14,614 bases of DNA from CAZSCF01 sp964605365 (GCA_964605365.1 CAZSCF010000018.1:1-14614); one strand, 5' to 3'; shown: positions 6,666 to 12,451, numbered from the stretch's first letter. Notes: generated from the sequence alone by a model not told the origin. Numbers and translations are program-made.

Positions 6666-7178
6666 ATGAAAAGTAAAAAAATAACAAACAAAAAAAAAGG
6701 AGGTTTTTCCCTTATTGAAATTATTATAGTTATTTCTATTGTCGGCATAATGACTATAGTTGGGATAAATAGCTTTAATTCATCGAAAAATTCTTCCGCT
6801 TTGGATGCTTCGCAAAGAAAAATTGCTGCGACCATAAGGCTTGTTCAAAGTTATGCTATTCAGGGCAGAACCCAGCTTATTGATGACGAGCAAAAAGTTC
6901 CTTGTGCGTATGGGCTCCAATTTACCAGTGCGACCGAATTCGAAATTTTTTATTATAAAAAGAATTTGGATGGCAGTTGCGATTCCGTTCAACAAAAAAT
7001 GGAAAGTTTTAGTTTCGAAAAAAACGTTTCTTTGGATGGAGACTATGCTGTCGCAAAAATATTTTTTATAATTCCTCATGCGACTGCTTCAGGTTCGAAT
7101 ATATTTACACTTAAGAAAGGCGATGATTCTAAGACGGTTATGATTACACAAAATGGCGGAGTGGTTGAAACGGATTAA
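6666..7178 (+). CDS. Minor pilin, GspH/FimT-like
   Basis: A 170-residue prepilin-like protein. A lysine-rich leader ends at G13|F14, followed by FSLIEIIIVISIVGIMTIVG with Glu at mature position 5 (E18). The segment SQRKIAATIRLVQSYAIQGR after the helix is typical of GspH/FimT pseudopilins, and the C-terminal part is rich in beta-type sequence. It is the first of four consecutive minor pilins in the conserved H-I-J-K order that primes pilus assembly in type II secretion and type IV pilus systems. The start ATG is 75 bp after pilD, without a clear Shine-Dalgarno sequence. Two cysteines (C79, C100) are present. Confidence 0.85.
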   Translation: MKSKKITNKKKGGFSLIEIIIVISIVGIMTIVGINSFNSSKNSSALDASQRKIAATIRLVQSYAIQGRTQLIDDEQKVPCAYGLQFTSATEFEIFYYKKNLDGSCDSVQQKMESFSFEKNVSLDGDYAVAKIFFIIPHATASGSNIFTLKKGDDSKTVMITQNGGVVETD

Positions 7179-7203
7179 ATTGATGAAATTTTAATAATAT
7201 AGG

Positions 7204-7776
7204 ATGAATAATTTTAAAAGAAAACTTAATTATGAGGGATTTTCTTTTATAGAAGTTATTACTTCAATTTTTTTAATTGTGGTTGGAATTATGGGTGTTT
7301 TTTCGCTTTTTGCCGGAAATTTGGTGCAATTTACGGATAGTCGTAATCAAATAATAGCAGGTCTTCTGTCCGAAGAAGGAATAGAAGTAATAATGAATAT
7401 ACGAGATAACAATAATATTGTTTCGGAAGATAATTTTGGCTCGCCTTTCCCGTCTTCGGATGCAAATAATTGTACGGTTGATTTTAGGCTTAATGCTTTG
7501 GTGTGCGGAAATCCCGAGAATGATTTGTATAGAATTAGCAGCACTGGTTATTATTTTTACGGACATTTATCGGGAACCCAAACAAGATTTAAAAGAAGGA
7601 TATATATAAATTATGATACAGGTTCAGCAGAAAGCTCTGAAAAAGCAACGATAACAAGTGTTGTTGCCTGGGGGGAAGGTTTTCCGGAAGGGTTATCTTT
7701 TGATGATATGCAAGATTGCCAAACTGCAAACAAATGCGCGTATACCCAAACAAGTTTGACCAGATGGAATGAATAA
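7204..7776 (+). CDS. Minor pilin, PilV/GspI-like
   Basis: A 190-residue prepilin-like protein with cleavage site G12|F13 and helix FSFIEVITSIFLIVVGIMGV, with Glu at mature position 5 (E17). After the helix comes LLSEEGIEVIMNIRDNN, the 'EGIE..NIRD' signature of PilV/GspI-like pseudopilins in CPR-type clusters. It would sit in the minor-pilin complex at the fibre tip. It starts 25 bp after the GspH-like gene and ends 3 bp before the PilW-like start, so it is almost certainly co-transcribed and translationally coupled. Confidence 0.85.
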   Translation: MNNFKRKLNYEGFSFIEVITSIFLIVVGIMGVFSLFAGNLVQFTDSRNQIIAGLLSEEGIEVIMNIRDNNNIVSEDNFGSPFPSSDANNCTVDFRLNALVCGNPENDLYRISSTGYYFYGHLSGTQTRFKRRIYINYDTGSAESSEKATITSVVAWGEGFPEGLSFDDMQDCQTANKCAYTQTSLTRWNE

Positions 7777-7779
7777 AAA

Positions 7780-8358
7780 GTGAACAAAGTTATGCAAAAA
7801 GGTACAAAAAACAAATCCGGGTTTTCGGCCATCGAAATGATGGTGTCTGTTCTTATCTTTTCTTTGGTTATGGTGGCGACGATGTCTATTTTTATTAAAA
7901 TGACGGATGCCCAGAAAAGATCCAAAGCGGTTCAGAGAAATATGGAAGATGTCAAGTTCGCTATGGAAGATATGGCCAAAACAATCAGAACCAGCAATAT
8001 AATCAGTTGTGATAATAGTGAAGCTGATGATTGCTCCGGTCTTTCTCTCTCGATCGAAACTTATGATTATTCACAGAGCAAGTGTATCCAGTATAAAATT
8101 GTTGATAATAAGATAGTATCCCGAGAAGTGGCAGGCGAGGAAGATAATTGTGTTTTTTCAGGAGATTTCAATGATATGGCCGGAAATAATAATAAAATAG
8201 AAAGCGGAGGTTTTCTGGTAACGAAATCAAGCAGTGGGACATTGGTTGGCAAGGTGACCATTCTTTCAGAAATTTGTTGGGAGTATCAAAATGAGACATG
8301 TTCTTCAGCGAAAAGCGACAATGTTTTAATGCAGACGACAGTTTCACTGCGAAATTAA
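7780..8358 (+). CDS. Minor pilin, PilW/GspJ-like
   Basis: A 192-residue prepilin-like protein with cleavage site G14|F15 and helix FSAIEMMVSVLIFSLVMVAT, with Glu at mature position 5 (E19). The segment QRNMEDVKFAMEDMAKTIRT following the helix matches PilW/GspJ-type proteins ('..l.fam.dmsrtIR'). A region with several cysteines (e.g. ISCDNSEADDC, EDNCVF, ICWEYQNETC) suggests a disulfide-bonded head. The start is the GTG at 7780, 3 bp after the previous stop; ATG 7792 is in frame and would shorten the leader by four residues. Neither has a strong Shine-Dalgarno sequence. A palindromic repeat begins 3 bp after the stop. Confidence 0.83.
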   Translation: MNKVMQKGTKNKSGFSAIEMMVSVLIFSLVMVATMSIFIKMTDAQKRSKAVQRNMEDVKFAMEDMAKTIRTSNIISCDNSEADDCSGLSLSIETYDYSQSKCIQYKIVDNKIVSREVAGEEDNCVFSGDFNDMAGNNNKIESGGFLVTKSSSGTLVGKVTILSEICWEYQNETCSSAKSDNVLMQTTVSLRN

Positions 8359-8361
8359 AGT

Positions 8362-8402
8362 CCTAAATCTTCGCTAAGGTTCAACCCTAGAGAAAAAATG
8401 AA
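8362..8402 (+). repeat. 41-bp repeat, copy 1 (imperfect palindrome)
   Basis: This 41-bp sequence matches 9123-9163 with 3 differences, in direct orientation. Its 25-nt core (8370-8394) is a palindrome with two mismatched pairs in this copy. The two copies bracket the K-like minor pilin gene. A run of A, not T, follows the hairpin, so it is not a standard + strand terminator. Confidence 0.8.
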
Positions 8403-8432
8403 AAATTTGTAACTAATTTACAATAAAAACAT

Positions 8433-9086
8433 ATGCAACTAAAAACAAAAAAAGCCTCCGTTCTGGCAGTTACGCTCATAATTCTCGGCGTTATGCTTGT
8501 CACGGCTCTGAGTATGTCCATAGTATCCATTATGGAGCGTAAAGCTTCAATGAGCTCGAATAAATCCAACCTAGCTTATTCCCGAGCCGATAATGGTGTG
8601 GAAATAACCTTGCAAGACATAAAAAATAATGACGGAGGGATGATTAGCGCGATTGATACCGATTGCGACGGCATAATCGAACCAAACGACGGAACGTACA
8701 GAATAGAATTAAAAAATGAGGAAGGACTGATTATGAATGCAACGAATATATCAGGATATGATTGTTCATCTGTCGAAATATCCGAGATAGATTCGATAAA
8801 ATCTACAGGTATAACGGATACCAATCAGCGGGCGGTTGAAGTGGCAGTGGCGGCGAGTGATTTTTCAATCAAAAATTATACATTAAGCTCGAACGGGAGT
8901 AATTCGAGTCTTGATATGGGAGAAAACAAATATTGTGCACTCATAAAGCTAAATCCTTCTGGGATTGACACTGTCTGCAGATGTTGGATAGAAAATGACC
9001 CAGAGGACACTTCTCCCGCAAATTTTGTTCTTTGGGCATACAGCTACGCTAGCCCCTGTTATTGCGAGGCATTATGCATTGAATAG
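8433..9086 (+). CDS. Minor pilin at the tip (K) position, PilX/GspK-like, Cys-rich
   Basis: A 217-residue secreted or membrane-anchored protein with N-terminal helix VLAVTLIILGVMLVTALSMS followed by ERKASMSSNKSNLAYSRADN and GVE, the pattern of PilX/GspK-like N-termini ('..AL..A..GvE'). It lacks the GF|xxxxE prepilin site and has no Glu at mature position 5, which is also known for GspK, the tip subunit of the pseudopilin complex. Residues 75-86 (DTDCDGIIEPND) form a DxDxDG calcium-binding-type loop, and known GspK binds calcium. Eight cysteines occur, six of them in the last 50 residues (168, 182, 184, 209, 211, 215). It is shorter than classical GspK, and the C-terminal head is not recognisable. 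Two copies of a 41-bp palindromic repeat flank the gene. Confidence 0.75.
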   Translation: MQLKTKKASVLAVTLIILGVMLVTALSMSIVSIMERKASMSSNKSNLAYSRADNGVEITLQDIKNNDGGMISAIDTDCDGIIEPNDGTYRIELKNEEGLIMNATNISGYDCSSVEISEIDSIKSTGITDTNQRAVEVAVAASDFSIKNYTLSSNGSNSSLDMGENKYCALIKLNPSGIDTVCRCWIENDPEDTSPANFVLWAYSYASPCYCEALCIE

Positions 9087-9122
9087 AATAGGTTATTTGC
9101 AATTAAAAAAGCAGGCTTGAAG

Positions 9123-9163
9123 CCTAAAGCTTCGCTAAGGTTCAACCTTAGCGAAAAAATGAA
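9123..9163 (+). repeat. 41-bp repeat, copy 2 (perfect palindrome core)
   Basis: Direct repeat of 8362-8402. Here the 25-nt core (9131-9155) is a perfect palindrome, with 12-bp arms starting TTCGCTAAGG around a central C. A smaller perfect palindrome, AGGCTT-G-AAGCCT (9113-9125), abuts it, so the whole 9113-9155 stretch can form two adjacent hairpins after the K-like pilin gene. An A-run follows, arguing against an intrinsic terminator on the + strand. Confidence 0.82.
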
Positions 9164-9216
9164 TTTGACGAAAAAATAACTTTCCCTAATAGCAGATGTT
9201 AGGACGGATTGCTAAT

Positions 9217-9244
9217 TTGACGATAGTTTTTGAAAGAGTATAAT
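9217..9244 (+). promoter_or_regulatory. Strong promoter for the coiled-coil gene, apparently leaderless
   Basis: TTGACG (9217-9222), a 16-bp spacer, then TATAAT (9239-9244). ATG 9251 begins 6 nt after the -10 box, where transcription is expected to start, so the message would have no 5' leader. It sets off the downstream gene from the pilus cluster and rules out the upstream TTG (9230), which precedes the -10. Confidence 0.75.
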
Positions 9245-9250
9245 TGGATT

Positions 9251-9742
9251 ATGAAAAAAAATACCAAAAAAATGATTCTGAAAAATGCCAAATCCAAAAG
9301 TCGCAGTGATGACGAGGTTTTGATTATGTTTGAGTCTTTAAAAAACGGTATCCAAATAATTGCCGAGGGACAATCGTCATTATCGGAAAGATTCGATGAT
9401 TTTCGTGATGAAATGTATGAATTTAAGAATGAGATGTATGGATTTAGAGATGAAATGTACGGCTTTCGCGATGAAATGTATGGCTTTCGCGATGAAATGT
9501 ATGAATTTAAGGGTGAGATGTATAGTTTTCGCGATGAAACAAAAAATAATTTCAAAGTTGTTTTTGAATATCTTTCACGGATTGATGATGAGCTGCAAGA
9601 TATTAAGAAGGAAATTAAAGAAATAAAAATAATTTTGGACAAAAAAGTGGAAATAAAAATCGTTCTGGATTTGGAAAAAAGAGTGGAAAAACTGGAAAAA
9701 GAACTCTTTTCTTATCGAAAAATGGTATTGGAGAAGGGATAA
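9251..9742 (+). CDS. Coiled-coil protein with heptad repeats, function unknown
   Basis: A 163-residue, highly charged protein without signal peptide or membrane segment. The N-terminus (about 1-50) is basic, then helical. Residues 52-96 consist of heptads of the form (R/K)-x-E-M-Y-x-F, repeated six and a half times, and the C-terminus (about 105-163) is a Lys/Glu-rich coiled coil (DDELQDIKKEIKEIK, LEKRVEKLEKEL). It is probably a rod-like oligomer. The start is ATG 9251 because the promoter -10 (9239-9244) lies between it and the alternative TTG at 9230. I do not recognise a named family; similar short repeat coiled coils occur in many bacteria and phages. A terminator follows, so it is its own transcription unit between the pilus cluster and ligA. 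Confidence 0.8.
   Translation: MKKNTKKMILKNAKSKSRSDDEVLIMFESLKNGIQIIAEGQSSLSERFDDFRDEMYEFKNEMYGFRDEMYGFRDEMYGFRDEMYEFKGEMYSFRDETKNNFKVVFEYLSRIDDELQDIKKEIKEIKIILDKKVEIKIVLDLEKRVEKLEKELFSYRKMVLEKG
9404..9540 (+). repeat. In-frame 21-bp tandem repeat (6.5 copies)
   Basis: Units run 9404-9424, 9425-9445, 9446-9466, 9467-9487, 9488-9508 and 9509-9529, plus a partial one to 9540. Each contains GATGAAATGTATG or a close variant. Units 4 and 5 share their first 16 bases. One unit is one coiled-coil heptad, so gain or loss of units would keep the frame. Confidence 0.92.
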
Positions 9743-9775
9743 TCTTTATTTACTGTTCAGTTTTGGCGAGAAAGT

Positions 9776-9807
9776 AAAACTTTGGGATAAAAAACCGAAG
9801 TTTTTTT
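9776..9807 (+). terminator. Rho-independent terminator before ligA
   Basis: AAAACTTTGG (9776-9785) pairs with CCGAAGTTTT (9795-9804) over 10 bp including one T-G wobble, with a 9-nt loop. The T-run extends to 9807. It ends one base before the extended -10 of ligA, so termination of the coiled-coil gene and initiation of ligA are packed within about 40 bp. Confidence 0.65.
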
Positions 9808-9808
9808 A

Positions 9809-9817
9809 TGCTATAAT
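9809..9817 (+). promoter_or_regulatory. Extended -10 promoter of ligA, apparently leaderless
   Basis: TGCTATAAT ends 6 nt before ATG 9824, so transcription should start at or next to the start codon. No good -35 is visible at the proper distance, because the terminator stem occupies it. The same TGCTATAAT box appears before pilC, and TGCTATAAA before the family 2 glycosyltransferase. Confidence 0.65.
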
Positions 9818-9823
9818 TAGTCT

Positions 9824-11947
9824 ATGGATAAAAATGGGATAAAAAACAGAATAGCTAGGCTGGCAATGGAAATTGATAAACTACGTTATGAATATCACGT
9901 GTTGGATAAGCCGGACCAGACGGACGAAGTTTATGATTCATTGATGGAAGAATTGCGTGATTTGGAAGAAAAATATCCGGAATTTAAATTTCCTGATTCT
10001 CCGACGCAAAGAATCGGCGGAAAACCGCTGGATAAATTTAAAAAAGTTAAACATCAAACGCGCCAATGGTCTTTTGATGATATTTTTGATTATGGAGGAC
10101 TAAAAAAATGGGAAGAGAAGACACTTCGCTTAATTTCAAAATCCAAAATCCAAATTTCAAATATCTGTGAATATTGTTGTGAGGTTAAAATTGACGGATT
10201 AAAAATCATTTTGACTTATGAAAACGGAATTTTTGTGCGTGGCGCTACCCGGGGCGACGGTGTAATAGGCGAGGATGTGACAGAAAATTTAAAAACAATC
10301 CAAAGTATACCGCTTAAATTAAATATACCGATTGATTTGATTGTAGTTGGTGAGTGTTGGATGAGCGGCAAGGAACTTGAAAGAATGAACAAAGAACGTC
10401 AAAAAAGAGGCGAAGCGCTTTTTGCCAATTCGCGAAATGCGGCTGCCGGATCCATTAGACAACTGGATCCAAAAATTGCAGCTTCAAGAAAGCTAGATTC
10501 TTTTATTTATGACATAGACTATATAAGCATGGAACATGGAACATGGAACATGGAACAACTTGAAACTCAAATAGACGAGCTTCACTTGCTAGAAAAACTT
10601 GGGTTCAAAGTAAATAAAGAATATAAGCTTTGTAAAAATATTCAGGATATCCAAGGATTTTACGAAGAATGGGTTAAAAAAAAGGACAGGCAAAATTATG
10701 GAATTGATGGAGTGGTGATTAAAATAAATTCCGTTGATATTCAAAAGAGATTAGGATACACCGGAAAATCTCCGCGTTGGGGAGTAGCATATAAATTTCC
10801 GGCGGAAAAAACTACCACAGTCGTAGAAGATATAAAGGTTCAAGTCGGACGTACAGGGGCACTTACACCAGTAGCTTATTTGCGTCCGGTAAAAGTGGCT
10901 GGTTCGACTGTGAGTCGGGCAACGCTTCACAATGAAGATGAAATAAGAAGATTGGATATTAAAATTGGAGATACAGTAGTTATCCAGAAAGCCGGAGACG
11001 TTATTCCTGAAGTAGTGGAAGTTATTAAAAATTTGCGGAGTGGCAAGGAAAAAAGATTTCACATGCCGAAGGACTGTCCGATATGCGGAGGAAAAGTATA
11101 CAGAAAGTCAGGAGAAGCGGCAACATATTGTGCCAATAGAAAGTGTTATGCAGTGGAAAAGGAAAAAATAATTCATTTTGTTTCCAAAAAAGGATTCAAT
11201 ATTGACGGCTTGGGGGAAAAAATAGTCGGGCAATTATTAAATGAAGGATTGGTATCTAATGCGGCTGATATTTTCAAATTAACAAAGGGGGATCTGGAGC
11301 CGCTGGAAAGATTTGCGGAAAAGTCGGCTGATAATTTGATTGAGGCCATAGAGAAAAGTAAAAAAATAGAGCTGGAAAAATTTTTGTTTGCTTTGGGAAT
11401 AAGATATGTAGGAGAAGAAACTACCGTTTTAATTGCCAAGGCAATTAAAACGGAATTCCAAATTCCAAATTCCAATCTTGCCTATCCTGTCTACCGGACA
11501 GTCAGGCGGCAGGCGAGAATCCAAAATCCAAAGAATATTTCTAATTTATTTTCCGAAATTTCTGCAGATGATTGGCGCAGTATCAAAGGTATTGGCGAAA
11601 AGTCAGCGGAAAGCTTAGAAGCGTGGTTTTCAAATAAAGAAAACAATGATTTATTGAACGAAATGAACGAACTGGGGGTAGAAATCATGATGGATGACGA
11701 ATTGAAATCAACTAAGGGTAAACTGAATGGGCTAATCTTTGTATTAACAGGAGAGCTTTCAGGCTTTACAAGGGACGAAGCAAAAGATATTATTAGGAAA
11801 GAAGGAGGGAACATTTCCTCTTCCGTAAGCTCCAAAACAGACTATGTTTTGGCGGGAGAAAATCCGGGCAGTAAATATGATAAGGCTGTTGAACTGGGGG
11901 TAAAGATAGTCGAAGAAGAAGAGTTTGGAAAAATGCTTAGTTTGTAA
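9824..11947 (+). CDS. ligA: NAD-dependent DNA ligase LigA, with apparent repeat-derived insertions
   Basis: Seals nicks in replication and repair using NAD+. Length is 707 residues, against about 670 usual. Domains: Ia (1-70, YEYHVLDKPDQTDEVYDSLM); adenylation domain with catalytic Lys122 in CEVKIDG, then ATRGDGVIGEDVTEN, NSRNAAAGSIRQLD and GIDGVVIKIN; OB fold (GRTGALTPVA, IQKAGDVIPEV); zinc finger with C418, C421, C436 and C441; helix-hairpin-helix region (LGIRYVGEETT, IKGIGEKSAESLEAWF); BRCT (634-707, LIFVLTGELSGFTRDEAKDI). Three spots carry short tandem repeats in the DNA: residues 104-113, 235-245 and 544-570. The last is not like LigA and probably accounts for most of the extra length. 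Catalytic motifs are intact, so the enzyme is probably active. The start is supported by the promoter 6 nt upstream. Confidence 0.96.
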   Translation: MDKNGIKNRIARLAMEIDKLRYEYHVLDKPDQTDEVYDSLMEELRDLEEKYPEFKFPDSPTQRIGGKPLDKFKKVKHQTRQWSFDDIFDYGGLKKWEEKTLRLISKSKIQISNICEYCCEVKIDGLKIILTYENGIFVRGATRGDGVIGEDVTENLKTIQSIPLKLNIPIDLIVVGECWMSGKELERMNKERQKRGEALFANSRNAAAGSIRQLDPKIAASRKLDSFIYDIDYISMEHGTWNMEQLETQIDELHLLEKLGFKVNKEYKLCKNIQDIQGFYEEWVKKKDRQNYGIDGVVIKINSVDIQKRLGYTGKSPRWGVAYKFPAEKTTTVVEDIKVQVGRTGALTPVAYLRPVKVAGSTVSRATLHNEDEIRRLDIKIGDTVVIQKAGDVIPEVVEVIKNLRSGKEKRFHMPKDCPICGGKVYRKSGEAATYCANRKCYAVEKEKIIHFVSKKGFNIDGLGEKIVGQLLNEGLVSNAADIFKLTKGDLEPLERFAEKSADNLIEAIEKSKKIELEKFLFALGIRYVGEETTVLIAKAIKTEFQIPNSNLAYPVYRTVRRQARIQNPKNISNLFSEISADDWRSIKGIGEKSAESLEAWFSNKENNDLLNEMNELGVEIMMDDELKSTKGKLNGLIFVLTGELSGFTRDEAKDIIRKEGGNISSSVSSKTDYVLAGENPGSKYDKAVELGVKIVEEEEFGKMLSL
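10134..10161 (+). repeat. Heptamer tandem repeat inside ligA (4 units)
   Basis: Four consecutive 7-mers: TTTCAAA, ATCCAAA, ATCCAAA, TTTCAAA. They encode roughly SKSKIQISN (residues 104-113), just before the active-site CEVKIDG of LigA. Similar CCAAA-type heptamers occur at 11454-11474 and 11518-11531. Confidence 0.75.
10528..10555 (+). repeat. Heptamer tandem repeat inside ligA (CATGGAA x4)
   Basis: Four exact copies of CATGGAA encode about residues 235-245 (around MEHGTWNMEQ), in a linker of the ligase that varies in length between species. The unit is not a multiple of three, so loss or gain of one copy would shift the reading frame of an essential gene. Confidence 0.88.
11454..11531 (+). 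repeat. Repeat block with imperfect palindrome inside ligA
   Basis: AATTCCA x3 (11454-11474) is followed by an imperfect palindrome: outer arms CTTGCCT (11477-11483) and AGGCGAG (11511-11517), inner stem CTGTC/GACAG (11487-11491, 11497-11501). AATCCAA x2 (11518-11531) follows. The block is translated in frame as LigA residues 544-570, with sequence unlike the helix-hairpin-helix domain around it. It looks like intergenic repeat DNA taken into a coding sequence. Confidence 0.7.
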
Positions 11948-11963
11948 GAACGGTTTTTATTTT

Positions 11964-12045
11964 TGTCATTGCGAGGAATGAAATGACGAAGCAATCTAAT
12001 TTATAAAGTTTAGATTGCCACGCCCCTGCAGGGCTCGCAATGACA
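11964..12045. repeat. MITE-like inverted repeat element B
   Basis: An 82-bp element with perfect 12-bp inverted termini TGTCATTGCGAG (11964-11975) and CTCGCAATGACA (12034-12045). It has a second internal inverted pair, GCAATCTAA (11991-11999) with TTAGATTGC (12010-12018). It fills the gap between ligA and gatC, and an in-frame ATG for gatC (12040) falls in its right end. Repeats with this terminus are known in many unrelated bacterial genomes. It differs in sequence from elements A and C but shares the outermost TGTCAT/ATGACA. Confidence 0.87.
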
Positions 12046-12054
12046 CTAATTTTT

Positions 12055-12336
12055 ATGATAAGTAGGGAAGAAACACAACATATTGCAGGATTGGCCAGGG
12101 TTGGCGCGACGGAAAAAGAAATTGATAAATTTTCCCATGATTTATCGACCATTTTGGATTGGATGAAACAGCTAGAAGAAGTGAATTTGGATAATGTTGA
12201 ACCAACTGCGCATATTTCCGGTGTGAAAAATATTTTACGTGAAGATAAAATCAGAGAATTTTTGAATAAAGATGGAATAATAAAGTTATTTCCGGAAGAG
12301 AAAGACGGGTATGATAAGGTTAAAAGTGTGCTGTAA
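12055..12336 (+). CDS. gatC: Aspartyl/glutamyl-tRNA amidotransferase subunit C
   Basis: Small stabilising subunit of GatCAB, which converts Asp-tRNA(Asn) and/or Glu-tRNA(Gln) to the amide form in the cytoplasm. The 93 residues are the usual length. Visible are the GatC N-terminus MISREETQHIAGLARVGATE, ILDWMKQLEEVNLDNVEPT, and the C-terminal LREDKIREF segment that binds GatA/GatB. The start is ATG 12055: it gives the canonical MI(T/S)REE start, whereas the in-frame ATG at 12040 is part of repeat element B. No Shine-Dalgarno sequence is visible. gatA follows across element C; gatB is not in the window. Confidence 0.93.
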   Translation: MISREETQHIAGLARVGATEKEIDKFSHDLSTILDWMKQLEEVNLDNVEPTAHISGVKNILREDKIREFLNKDGIIKLFPEEKDGYDKVKSVL

Positions 12337-12344
12337 TTTTTCAA

Positions 12345-12410
12345 TGTCATCCTGAACTTGTTTCAGGATCTACTTGAATTATTAGATGCCGAAACAAGTT
12401 CGGCATGACA
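12345..12410. repeat. MITE-like inverted repeat element C (same family as element A)
   Basis: A 66-bp element with 28-bp inverted halves that differ at four positions. Each half is a perfect 8-bp hairpin: ATCCTGAA-CTTGT-TTCAGGAT (12349-12369) and ATGCCGAA-ACAAG-TTCGGCAT (12386-12406). The four differences are paired so that each hairpin stays intact. It lies between gatC and gatA. Like element A it starts TGTCAT and ends ATGACA. Confidence 0.87.
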
Positions 12411-12451
12411 AATTAAAAAAATACTTTTCATTTCTAAGATTTTATCACATT

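Noticed and set aside
8362..8402. Palindromic repeats near 8370 and 9131 as intrinsic terminators
   Set aside because: Both are followed by A-runs, not T-runs, on the coding strand, so they do not fit a + strand terminator; they are listed as repeats.
9230..9250. TTG start adding seven residues to the coiled-coil protein
   Set aside because: The TATAAT -10 box (9239-9244) lies downstream of this codon, so a transcript from that promoter cannot contain it.
9404..9540. CRISPR-like array
   Set aside because: The 21-bp units are contiguous with no spacers, are translated as coiled-coil heptads, and no cas gene is present.
12040..12054. Upstream ATG for gatC
   Set aside because: It is part of the terminal inverted repeat of element B; ATG 12055 gives the family-typical N-terminus.
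12386..12451. Upstream ATG for gatA
   Set aside because: It lies inside the right hairpin of element C and adds 22 residues with no GatA similarity; ATG 12452 gives the normal 486-residue protein.
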